DNA of 12,343 bases, taken from contig CAZTDX010000088.1 of NCBI GenBank assembly GCA_964612425.1, positions 1-12,343 of the forward strand, read 5' to 3'. The DNA is from CAUJGP01 sp964612425. Lineage in GTDB: Bacteria; Bdellovibrionota; Bdellovibrionia; Bdellovibrionales; Bdellovibrionaceae. Shown in pieces: positions 1 to 6,927 of this stretch; position 1 is the stretch's first letter; each line of letters begins with the position of its first letter. A program made the position numbers and the translations under genes. The notes under the pieces are model-generated. The model had not been told where the DNA came from and searched no databases. It was given only the letters and a program-made list of their open reading frames with translations.

Positions 1-306
1 CAAAACCCCTCCTTGAACTATTGGTTACGTGAAGGAAAATCCTCCAACGCAGAGGTTGACTATATTATTGAGAAAACACCCTACCTTATTGCCATTGAAG
101 TAAAATCTGGTGCTGCCGGAAAGATTCGTTCACTCCATCAGTGGATGAAAGAGATCAAATACAAGAAAAAATTAGCAGTTCGTTTCAATCTATCTCAAGG
201 GGCAAAGGAAAGTGTTTCTTATAAATTTGAAGATGGACAAATAAATTATACTTTAAATACCTTTCCCCTTTATCTAGCCTCATCGCTTGAGAAGTTTTTG
301 AAATGA
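1..306 (+). CDS. C-terminal fragment of DUF4143-type AAA+ ATPase
   Basis: Only the last 101 codons are present; the reading frame is already open at base 1, so the gene begins outside the window and the in-frame TTG at 13 is not a real start. The fragment has the pattern Glu-Val-Asp followed about a dozen residues later by Ile-Glu-Val-Lys-Ser-Gly, then a basic helical stretch. This is the usual end of ATP-binding proteins that carry an N-terminal AAA+ domain and a C-terminal DUF4143 domain, where the D...EVK residues resemble a PD-(D/E)xK nuclease core. Such proteins are widespread, often horizontally transferred, and their function is poorly defined. The ATPase domain (Walker A and B) would lie upstream and cannot be checked here. 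The product is likely cytoplasmic. No clear terminator follows. Confidence 0.75.
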   Translation, partial: QNPSLNYWLREGKSSNAEVDYIIEKTPYLIAIEVKSGAAGKIRSLHQWMKEIKYKKKLAVRFNLSQGAKESVSYKFEDGQINYTLNTFPLYLASSLEKFLK

Positions 307-516
307 TCCCATGAAGTTATGATCAATATGGCTGGGCGCGTATATCTCTAACAATTCATGTCGAAACGTGAGCTTCTTTGTTTTAGTGCTTGCTAATTTA
401 TTGAAAGCTCAAGCAAATTGAGCATGGTCTAAATCGTATAATTTGGACTACTTCGATACTAAGTTTTAATATTTAGCAATCGAAGCTCGAGGTTTTAAAA
501 CGTAGGAGGGACGTCA
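307..516 (+). promoter_or_regulatory. Intergenic region with palindrome and candidate promoter
   Basis: This 210-bp gap separates the DUF4143 gene from the metalloprotease gene and should hold the latter's promoter. A perfect inverted repeat GCTCAA-N5-TTGAGC lies at 407-423. A perfect TATAAT lies at 437-442, but no good -35 stands at the right distance; the palindrome sits where the -35 would be. A second candidate is TTGGAC (443-448), an 18-bp spacer, and TAATAT (467-472). A 10-bp palindrome GTTTTAAAAC (492-501) is just upstream of the strong ribosome binding site AGGAGGG (504-510), which is 6 bases before the ATG at 517. These are sequence matches only; which one is used is not known. Confidence 0.35.
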
Positions 517-1848
517 ATGAAGCTTAATTTAAATCAACCAACTAAACAGAATCGAAATAAGCCGCTTACACAACGGCAATTCAAAAAAACACTCATCTCA
601 CTCTTTTTCTTTGGGGTAAGTCTTTTTCATTTGGGAATGACCCATGCGTCTGCACTAAACTCATCTGCATTACACCCCCAACCACTTCACTTTGACCTAG
701 AGATGACTGGTGAAGAGTACTTAAAGCTTCATGAAGCGCAAATGATCACACTTGATAATCCTTTAGTTAAATATATGTTTGATGATATTTTTGCTACAGG
801 AAAGCGCAACCTAGACTGGATAAGAAAACTCAACCAAAATAGACCTTCTCCAATTTCCTTGAGCACCCCAGAAACTCAAAATGGTTTTCCCATTACAGAA
901 CCCAGAATATATAATCCCACACTGATTCGAGAAAGTTACAATCAGCTTCAAAAGGATATGCCTCAAGCTCTTAAACAAATTATATTTGGAACTGACACTC
1001 TCCCCTCCGAACTTCCCACCACGGTAGAAGAATATATTATTTGGGGACTTAAAGTAGACAGAGTCTATCAAATTGCTGCCCGTTGGAAATCCATGGAGCC
1101 CTTTATGGATTATCTTAAAGACGCAAGCCTAAGAGATATTCGAGGTTATTATTACTTAACCAACACTCCTGGCTATCCTGATGCCTTACAAAATTGGAAT
1201 CAAATTTCTCCAAAAGAACAACCACAAGTTAAAGAATGGCTTAAGCAAGTTTGCGTGAATGATCTTAAGAACGTAAGACGTTGCCAAACCCTTCTCGACC
1301 AAGCTGTTTCAAGTCAAAAAGTGTTTGATTTTTTTAAAGATCATCAATCAGCTGCTGCTGAAATTATTTCTGATATGATGAATATCCCCAGCGGTGTTCG
1401 TTTTGCAAAGACCCAATGGCTTACTCCAGATACATTTGCTATTCCCTTTGTTGACCCTAATGATAATGCAAAAAAAGCTTATCTCTCAGACAACATCCAA
1501 GCGGAATGGAAGCAACTTCCCTTTTCATTACAAGTTCAGTTTGTTCCACAAAATCAATTTGGTGTTGAAGTTATCTGGCAACCTGGAATCACGCCCCATG
1601 TTTCTGGCTTAGGTTCCAGTCAAATATATATGGATTCCAACGCACCGATTTCGGAGTATGATGTGCAATGGACCATTCGTCATGAATTTGGTCATGTGCT
1701 CGGATTTCCAGATTGTTATACAGAATTCTATGATGATAATTTGCAAGCCATTGTTGGATATCAACTCGACATTACAGACCTAATGTGTTCACGACGAGGA
1801 CATTTGAAAGCTCGTCACGTCAGTGAACTTAAAAATGTTTATCAATAA
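517..1848 (+). CDS. Exported zinc metalloprotease, HExxHxxGxxD type
   Basis: 443 aa with a long basic N-region, a hydrophobic segment (about residues 25-41) and a likely signal peptidase I site after Ala44-Ser-Ala46, so the protein is probably secreted or periplasmic. Near the C-terminus is the zinc site His389-Glu390-Phe-Gly-His393, followed by Gly396 and Asp399, that is HExxHxxGxxD. His389, His393 and Asp399 would bind zinc and Glu390 would be the general base. Asp-Leu-Met423 downstream resembles a metzincin Met-turn. An Asp third ligand in a GxPD context is known from snapalysin (peptidase family M7). Cys400 and Cys424 flank the active site, and Cys246/Cys256 form a second close pair, so disulfides are plausible. 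Residues 50-380 match no family I recognise; they could be a propeptide or binding domain. The start is fixed by AGGAGGG at 504-510. Confident as a protease, not on substrate. Confidence 0.72.
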   Translation: MKLNLNQPTKQNRNKPLTQRQFKKTLISLFFFGVSLFHLGMTHASALNSSALHPQPLHFDLEMTGEEYLKLHEAQMITLDNPLVKYMFDDIFATGKRNLDWIRKLNQNRPSPISLSTPETQNGFPITEPRIYNPTLIRESYNQLQKDMPQALKQIIFGTDTLPSELPTTVEEYIIWGLKVDRVYQIAARWKSMEPFMDYLKDASLRDIRGYYYLTNTPGYPDALQNWNQISPKEQPQVKEWLKQVCVNDLKNVRRCQTLLDQAVSSQKVFDFFKDHQSAAAEIISDMMNIPSGVRFAKTQWLTPDTFAIPFVDPNDNAKKAYLSDNIQAEWKQLPFSLQVQFVPQNQFGVEVIWQPGITPHVSGLGSSQIYMDSNAPISEYDVQWTIRHEFGHVLGFPDCYTEFYDDNLQAIVGYQLDITDLMCSRRGHLKARHVSELKNVYQ

Positions 1849-1881
1849 TTAAAACTCACAACAGACACCAAGGGGGACTCC

Positions 1882-2625
1882 ATGCTCAATAAAGAATTTG
1901 CCAACAAAACAATTTTTATTTCTGGCGCAGGGACAGGAATTGGAGCTGCAACGGCTCTTCTTTATGCTGCCCATGGCGCCCATCTTGTTCTTGTCGGCCG
2001 TCGCTTGGAACCCCTTGAGAAAACAGCCATGAAAGTAAAAGAACTCGGTGGCAAAGCGGAATGTCATGCCATCGACGTGAACAACACAACAGAAATGAAA
2101 AAATTAATATCCTCACTACCACAATTAGACATTGCTATTAACAATGCAGGGGTGGAAGGCCCTGTGGGTGACTTTATTGATTTGAACGAAGATGATTTTG
2201 ACCATGTGATGAATACCAACCTCAAAAGTGTTTGGCTTTGCATGCAAGAACAAGTTCGCTGGATGCGAAAAAATCAGAAGCCTGGACAAATCATCAATAA
2301 CTCTTCTATTGCTGGCATTCGCGCTTTTGCGGGCTCCAGTCTTTATGTAGCAAGCAAACATGCTCTCATCGGAATGAGTCAAACCATTGCCTTAGAGCAA
2401 ATTCCCTTTGGTATTAGAATTAATATTGTCTCCCCTGGAGCTGTTGAAACGCCAATGCTCGATCGAATTTTTTCAAAACAAATGGAAGGACTCAAAAGAA
2501 CACAACCTAATAAACGGTTAGCGCATCCTGAAGAAATTGCTGAAGCGATTTTATGGCTCACCTCTGAAAAATCAAGTTTTGTCGTTGGTCACAATCTAGT
2601 GATTGATGGCGGAAGAACGATTTAA
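1882..2625 (+). CDS. Classical short-chain dehydrogenase/reductase (SDR)
   Basis: 247 aa, normal for a classical SDR. These are cytoplasmic NAD(P)-dependent oxidoreductases with a Rossmann fold. The cofactor-binding motif is Ser14-Gly15-Ala-Gly-Thr-Gly19-Ile-Gly21, with Ser in place of the usual Thr at its start. Asp65-Val66 would contact adenine, and Asn87-Asn-Ala-Gly90 is the structural NNAG motif. The catalytic tetrad is complete: Asn113, Ser142, Tyr155 and Lys159 (YVASK). Pro185-Gly186 follows, as usual for cofactor binding. Arg40-Arg41 after the second strand suggests NADP(H) over NAD(H), which is an inference. The substrate cannot be told from sequence. The ATG at 1882 has AGGGGGA (1871-1877) four bases upstream and lies 33 bp after the protease stop, so the two genes are probably co-transcribed. 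Confidence 0.9.
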   Translation: MLNKEFANKTIFISGAGTGIGAATALLYAAHGAHLVLVGRRLEPLEKTAMKVKELGGKAECHAIDVNNTTEMKKLISSLPQLDIAINNAGVEGPVGDFIDLNEDDFDHVMNTNLKSVWLCMQEQVRWMRKNQKPGQIINNSSIAGIRAFAGSSLYVASKHALIGMSQTIALEQIPFGIRINIVSPGAVETPMLDRIFSKQMEGLKRTQPNKRLAHPEEIAEAILWLTSEKSSFVVGHNLVIDGGRTI

Positions 2626-2641
2626 AACGCGAGTAAATTCA

Positions 2642-3142
2642 ATGCCAAGTCCATCAACTTCCATGTCACAAGTTATTCCTTCTACTAAAGTTTTATTTGT
2701 TTGCCTCGGCAATATCTGTCGCTCCCCAACTGGCGAGGCAATTTTAAAGAAAATTGTTAAAACTAATAATAAACAAGAACACTTTATTATTCAAAGTGCC
2801 GGAACTGGAAATTATCATATTGGCGAGCGACCAGACCCTCGCACTCGTCACCATGGCGAAAAGCGGGGACTTGCTTTTGAAAGCTTAGCCCAGCAATTCA
2901 ACCCTAAAATTCATTTTGAATACTTTGATCACATTCTTTGTATGGACGAGAGCAATTATAATAATATTCTCAACCTCGACAGCATGAAGGTTTACCATCA
3001 AAAGGTAAAAACTATAATGAGTTTTGCACCGCACACTGGCTACACGATCGTTCCTGACCCTTATCTGGGGGGCCCCAACGATTTTGAATTGGTGATCGAT
3101 CTACTTGAGGTCGCTTGCCAGAGTTTTTACGACTCACTTTAA
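2642..3142 (+). CDS. Low-molecular-weight protein tyrosine phosphatase
   Basis: 166 aa from this start. The N-terminal phosphate-binding loop is Cys21-Leu-Gly-Asn-Ile-Cys-Arg27-Ser28, the CX5R signature with Cys21 as nucleophile. The family motif around GTGNYHIGERPDPR follows, and the C-terminal VPDPY supplies the general acid Asp139. All catalytic parts are present. Enzymes of this fold remove phosphate from tyrosine in proteins, and many bacterial ones oppose BY-kinases in capsule or exopolysaccharide control; no such kinase is in the window, and arsenate reductases share the fold. The start is uncertain: ATG 2642 (16 bp after the SDR stop) has only a weak ribosome site, ATG 2663 would give 159 aa, closer to the usual length, and an in-frame ATG at 2603 would overlap the SDR end. 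It is probably translated with the SDR gene. Confidence 0.88.
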   Translation: MPSPSTSMSQVIPSTKVLFVCLGNICRSPTGEAILKKIVKTNNKQEHFIIQSAGTGNYHIGERPDPRTRHHGEKRGLAFESLAQQFNPKIHFEYFDHILCMDESNYNNILNLDSMKVYHQKVKTIMSFAPHTGYTIVPDPYLGGPNDFELVIDLLEVACQSFYDSL

Positions 3143-3146
3143 TTTC

Positions 3147-3160
3147 AAGATCAGGATCTT
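3147..3160 (+). repeat. Short perfect inverted repeat after phosphatase gene
   Basis: AAGATC-AG-GATCTT lies 4 bases after the phosphatase stop codon. It is followed by A/T-rich sequence ending in a short T run (TCTCTTTT, up to about 3178). The 6-bp AT-rich stem with a 2-base loop (more realistically 5 bp with a 4-base loop) is weak for an intrinsic terminator, but it may act together with the larger hairpin 20 bp downstream. Confidence 0.35.
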
Positions 3161-3180
3161 TATAAAATTCTCTCTTTTAG

Positions 3181-3230
3181 CCTGGTCCTATCGACTATCC
3201 ACTTGTCGAGGGCCAGGGAATAATTTATTT
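3181..3230 (+). terminator. Long hairpin, candidate terminator for upstream operon
   Basis: A left arm CCTGGTCCT (3181-3189) pairs with AGGGCCAGG (3209-3217) through 9 bp including one G-U pair. After a 2-base bulge, CGAC (3192-3195) pairs with GTCG (3205-3208), leaving a 9-base loop. The stem is GC-rich and unlike the AT-rich surroundings. The sequence after it (AATAATTTATTT) is T-rich but not a clean U-tract, so it could be a weak intrinsic terminator or a mRNA-stabilising structure. It stands between the phosphatase gene and the FecR gene, where an operon boundary is expected. The remaining sequence up to 3361 is AT-rich; I see TATAAG-like hexamers at 3302 and 3319 but no matching -35 element, so no promoter is called. 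Confidence 0.5.
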
Positions 3231-3361
3231 GAAACTCACACAAAAGCCAGTCCAGATCCTTCAGTGAATGTAGAAAACACCTTCTAACCCCCTAACAATT
3301 CTATAAGAATTTCCGAAATATAAGATGGTAATTAAAGTGAATTTGTTTGCCGTCATTATGT

Positions 3362-3366
3362 GGAGG
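3362..3366 (+). promoter_or_regulatory. Ribosome binding site deciding the FecR gene start
   Basis: GGAGG stands 4 bases before an in-frame TTG at 3371. The earlier in-frame TTG at 3347 has no such site before it, and starting there would place the GGAGG inside the coding sequence. This supports TTG 3371 as the true start. Confidence 0.7.
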
Positions 3367-3370
3367 ATCA

Positions 3371-5194
3371 TTGGATTCCAGTCTGAAACGGATTTTAATA
3401 GCTGCCTTTGTTTCAACTCTAGGGTGTACACTCACCTATTTCTGGCATATTAAAAATGAACCAAAATCTCTCGGTGATTCAGAAGCCGATATCATAGCTT
3501 ACATTTCGAAAACGAAACAGGAGACTCACCGTAAAGGAGCGAGCAAAGCGCTTTGGGAACCCGCCGAAGAAATGGATCGACTTCGCTCCGGTGATTCTGT
3601 GAGAACCTCCAGTAACTCTGAAGCGCGCATAAAATTTTATGGCTCCGAACGATACATTGACCTTGAAGCAGACTCTATGATTGTGATTCAAAAGCAAGAA
3701 TCAGACATTAATTTAGAACTACTGGAAGGGTCATTATTTGTAAACGGCGTTGATAAGAATAATAAGGGTTCAATCACACTTAACTCACTAGAAGGTAAAG
3801 TGGACTTATCAAAATCTGCTGCACAGTTATCAGGTTCCTCCAAAGACAAACTTGATTTAAAAGTTATCAAAGGTGCAGCCCAGTACTTAAAATCTGGTGG
3901 CAAGGCAGAATCCATTCAAGAAGGTAAAGAGGGTGGAATTGGTAGAACAGGAGTCACCGTTCATACAGAAAAAGTTAAAATTCTATCTCCTGATATTTCA
4001 AAACCCTTTTATACAAATGCAATAACACCATCGCCAGTTCTTATTCAATGGCTGGGGTTTGCTCCTCATCTTCAAGTCTCTCTTGAAAGCGGAAGTAGTC
4101 GAAAAAAACTTTCTCCCACATCCGTTGAAAAACTTTCACCTGAAAAATTTCAAGTTGTTTGGAAACCTGGAATTTATTATTGGAAACTCAAAGCCACAGA
4201 TCCAAACAAGACAAACTCCACGGTTGAAAGTCCAATATATAAAACAGAAGTTGTGGGACGTTTTCCACCAACTCCAATTGCACCAGAACCTAACTTCACC
4301 ATTCAAACCCGTAAACCCAGCGAAAATATCACACTCCGTTGGAACACACCTTCTGATTTTAAAGACGTCCTCATTGAATTAAATAGTGAAAAAAACAATC
4401 AAATTGTATTTAGTAAAAAAATATCAGCATCACAAAACTCTCAAGACATTCCCAATTTACCTCTAGGCACATATACGTGGAAATTGACAGGTTATCCAAA
4501 CGATGGCGGAAGTCCGCTCATAAGCCCTACTTACAAATTCTTTATTAATGAAAAAGTTCAGGTTAAAGTTCCCATTGCCTGGAATCCTCAAATTCCTCTC
4601 ATACAACATTATGTGAATAGTGACCCTAAGCTCAGCCTGCAGTGGGACTCTGAATATGCAGATAAAGTCAGTAAATGGAAAGTGTTTATTGCTCCTGAAG
4701 GTGCAGATCTAGCAAAGGCTGCCCCCTTTGAGGCCTATCAATTGAAATTTGACAAAACTTTTGATAAACCTGGAAAATATAGAGCTTTCATAAGAGCTCT
4801 AGATGAAGACGGTGAAGTGATGGGGACTTCAGACGTAAGAACCTTCTCACTTCAAATGTTACCGCAGCTTTCCTCACCTCGCTTTTTACCCGACGATGCC
4901 TCTGAATTTTTAGCGCGGCCCGATGGCTCTGTGAATTTAAAGTGGTCACCCATTGATGAAGCCACTAATTACAATATTACTATTAGAGATGCAGATGAGA
5001 AAATTATTTCACAACAAACTTCAACGGCTGAATCGCTAAAACTTTCTAATTTAATGCCAGGAAATTATTCAGTTCAAATCAATGCAATGGATAAATATGG
5101 TCGTCCTGGAGAGATTGGAGCAAAGAGAATGCTTCAAGTGCCCAACAAGAGCGAAGTCAAGGCTCCTACATTAAAGAAAATTAAGGTTAATTAA
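3371..5194 (+). CDS. Membrane-anchored FecR-domain protein with four Ig/FN3-like repeats
   Basis: 607 aa from TTG 3371. A short positive N-terminus (Lys6-Arg7) precedes a hydrophobic segment at about residues 8-25, most likely an uncleaved inner-membrane anchor with the rest in the periplasm. Residues about 55-135 look like a FecR domain: a Trp (62), then Leu-Arg-Ser-Gly74-Asp75-Ser-Val-Arg78-Thr79, Ser83 and an alternating beta pattern. From residue 208 there are four units spaced about 100 residues apart, each with a strand ending in Trp (227, 323, 424, 524) and later a G-x-Y/tyrosine-corner strand, typical of Ig/FN3-like domains. In iron-uptake systems FecR is an anti-sigma regulator receiving signals from an outer-membrane transporter, but no FecI-type sigma gene is here. 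The stop overlaps the next start by one base, so the two genes are coupled. Domain calls are from pattern, not search. Confidence 0.75.
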   Translation: MDSSLKRILIAAFVSTLGCTLTYFWHIKNEPKSLGDSEADIIAYISKTKQETHRKGASKALWEPAEEMDRLRSGDSVRTSSNSEARIKFYGSERYIDLEADSMIVIQKQESDINLELLEGSLFVNGVDKNNKGSITLNSLEGKVDLSKSAAQLSGSSKDKLDLKVIKGAAQYLKSGGKAESIQEGKEGGIGRTGVTVHTEKVKILSPDISKPFYTNAITPSPVLIQWLGFAPHLQVSLESGSSRKKLSPTSVEKLSPEKFQVVWKPGIYYWKLKATDPNKTNSTVESPIYKTEVVGRFPPTPIAPEPNFTIQTRKPSENITLRWNTPSDFKDVLIELNSEKNNQIVFSKKISASQNSQDIPNLPLGTYTWKLTGYPNDGGSPLISPTYKFFINEKVQVKVPIAWNPQIPLIQHYVNSDPKLSLQWDSEYADKVSKWKVFIAPEGADLAKAAPFEAYQLKFDKTFDKPGKYRAFIRALDEDGEVMGTSDVRTFSLQMLPQLSSPRFLPDDASEFLARPDGSVNLKWSPIDEATNYNITIRDADEKIISQQTSTAESLKLSNLMPGNYSVQINAMDKYGRPGEIGAKRMLQVPNKSEVKAPTLKKIKVN

Positions 5195-6879
5195 TGAAGA
5201 TAGTGTTTTTATTTATTTTTATACTTAATTTGTTTAGTTTAGCGTCCCTTGGATTCGCTGAAGAGATGGAACAATCCTCAATTCCAGACAATATGCCTCC
5301 CCGACAAATTCTCAATCAAAGTTTAACACAAGTTAATAAATCACGTCGAAGTACAGAATTTGAATGGAGTTCGATCAAGGAAGCTAAATCTTATGAAATA
5401 GAAATTATTCCCATCGAGAGAAAAGATGGCATATCAAATCCCTTTTTATTTAAAACGGAAAAACCAATGTGGAATGGTGAATTAAAACCTGGAAAATACT
5501 CCATGAGACTTCGCTCTCGTGATAAGCGAGGTGTTCCCGGAGACTGGAGTAAGAGCGAAAGTTTCTATGTTAAGCTTTATGCCCCAAAACCCACCTCCCC
5601 CATTGATAATGAAGCCATTAACTCAAAAGAAATTGACACCTATGATTTAAAACTAAAATGGGAAGAGCAAAGTGAAGCTTCTCGATATGTTATTCATATT
5701 GAGGATGATTCCAAAAGCTTTCTGCAAGACATGGAAACTAACAAATTTGAAGTAAAATTAAAAGTCCCAGTCGCTAGAAAGTATCAATGGAGCATTAAAG
5801 GCTTTGATAAAGAAGGAAATGAAGGTGAACCATTTGAGGAAATTATTCCATTTACAGTGATTGGCAAAAAACTAGAAACGCCCAAAATTAACTACCCAGA
5901 AACAATCTTTGTAAGACAATTAAGTTGGAAAAATATCAATTTGGCAGATTATTACACTTATACTCTTTATAAAAAAGCGAGTTCTAGACAATGGAAAAAA
6001 TTTAAAGAAAATAAAATTACTACGACACAACTTGTTTTTGATCCTAGCTGGAAAGGCGGAGAATATAAACTGACTGTACAAGCTCACGCAAATCTTCGTG
6101 AAAGCTCTAATACTTATTCAATTAATTTTGATGTAGCCAATGGCGAGAGAACCCCAGCGGCAGAGCATTTTGCTCTATTAAGAAAATCGATAGATCGAAC
6201 TAATGATTGGTACTTTATCGCAAGCTACCTCATCACTCAAATTACCTATTCCTCTACTAACTGGGATCAAGGTAGCAGCTCTCGATTTCAAGGATTGGGA
6301 GGAACGGGTCGACTCGGCATGGGATTTCTCGATAAAAGTTCCCCCTATGGTTTTTTAGGAATTATTGATTACAGTGGGTTTTTAATTGATAACAAAAATT
6401 ATAAATACCCAAGTACCGAATTGCACGGAATCTATCGTTGGGTTTCTACTGATGCCGGAGAGTTTCGAGCCTCTGCTGGTGCTTATTATAAAGAGTTACC
6501 TGAAATCATTAGTGATATAAACAATAAAAGTGTATATACAATTAGTCAAATAAAAGCCTTTGGTTTTCATGCTGGAGGAGAATATTGGCTTCCCATTAAT
6601 TCTCGCCTAGGTCTTCAGGCTAATGGTCGAATTTATCTTCCTCTCCAGGGGAGCGCTCCTGGTGGCAAGTCCCCCTCATCAGAACCCAGCTACCAACTGG
6701 GCCTTCTCGGAAGCTTGAGGCTTAACACAAAGACAACAGGCTTAGCTGGGATGGCGTACAGAAAAGATGTCATTAAATATAAAGTGTCTGATTCTTCCAT
6801 GCTCGCCGAAGGTCATCAGTTCAACGAGAGTTCTGTCGTGGGAACATATTTAAATTTTTATTTAGAATGGGATATTTGA
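5194..6879 (+). CDS. Exported FN3-like protein with probable C-terminal outer-membrane beta-barrel
   Basis: 561 aa. A signal peptide (residues 1-22, likely cut after Gly-Phe-Ala22) directs export. Residues 40-315 hold three beta-rich FN3/Ig-like units with core tryptophans at 58, 156 and 245, resembling the repeats in the preceding FecR-domain protein. From about 338 to the end the pattern changes to amphipathic strands rich in Gly, Tyr, Ser and Leu separated by short turns and polar loops, ending in Tyr-Leu-Glu-Trp-Asp-Ile. That suggests an outer-membrane barrel of about eight strands, with the FN3 units in the periplasm; the last residue is Ile rather than the more usual Phe. The ATG overlaps the previous TAA (TAATG), with AAGG 7 bases upstream, so it is translated with the FecR gene. 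No ligand or channel function can be assigned. Confidence 0.65.
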   Translation: MKIVFLFIFILNLFSLASLGFAEEMEQSSIPDNMPPRQILNQSLTQVNKSRRSTEFEWSSIKEAKSYEIEIIPIERKDGISNPFLFKTEKPMWNGELKPGKYSMRLRSRDKRGVPGDWSKSESFYVKLYAPKPTSPIDNEAINSKEIDTYDLKLKWEEQSEASRYVIHIEDDSKSFLQDMETNKFEVKLKVPVARKYQWSIKGFDKEGNEGEPFEEIIPFTVIGKKLETPKINYPETIFVRQLSWKNINLADYYTYTLYKKASSRQWKKFKENKITTTQLVFDPSWKGGEYKLTVQAHANLRESSNTYSINFDVANGERTPAAEHFALLRKSIDRTNDWYFIASYLITQITYSSTNWDQGSSSRFQGLGGTGRLGMGFLDKSSPYGFLGIIDYSGFLIDNKNYKYPSTELHGIYRWVSTDAGEFRASAGAYYKELPEIISDINNKSVYTISQIKAFGFHAGGEYWLPINSRLGLQANGRIYLPLQGSAPGGKSPSSEPSYQLGLLGSLRLNTKTTGLAGMAYRKDVIKYKVSDSSMLAEGHQFNESSVVGTYLNFYLEWDI

Positions 6880-6927
6880 TTTTATGAAAGTTCATGGTTT
6901 GACAACAAGTAAATACAAGGAGAGCCA

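Noticed and set aside
3105..3287. 60-codon plus-strand open frame across the phosphatase end
   Set aside because: It starts inside the phosphatase gene, has no ribosome site, runs through the hairpins and has no recognisable protein character.
3413..3427. Possible lipobox (S-T-L-G-C19) in the FecR protein
   Set aside because: The residue at -3 is Thr rather than Leu, Val or Ile, and hydrophobic residues continue past the Cys, which fits a transmembrane anchor better.
6899..6904. Perfect TTGACA before the cyclase gene
   Set aside because: A -10 element at 16-18 bp would fall on the ribosome binding site and start codon, and no TATAAT-like hexamer is there.
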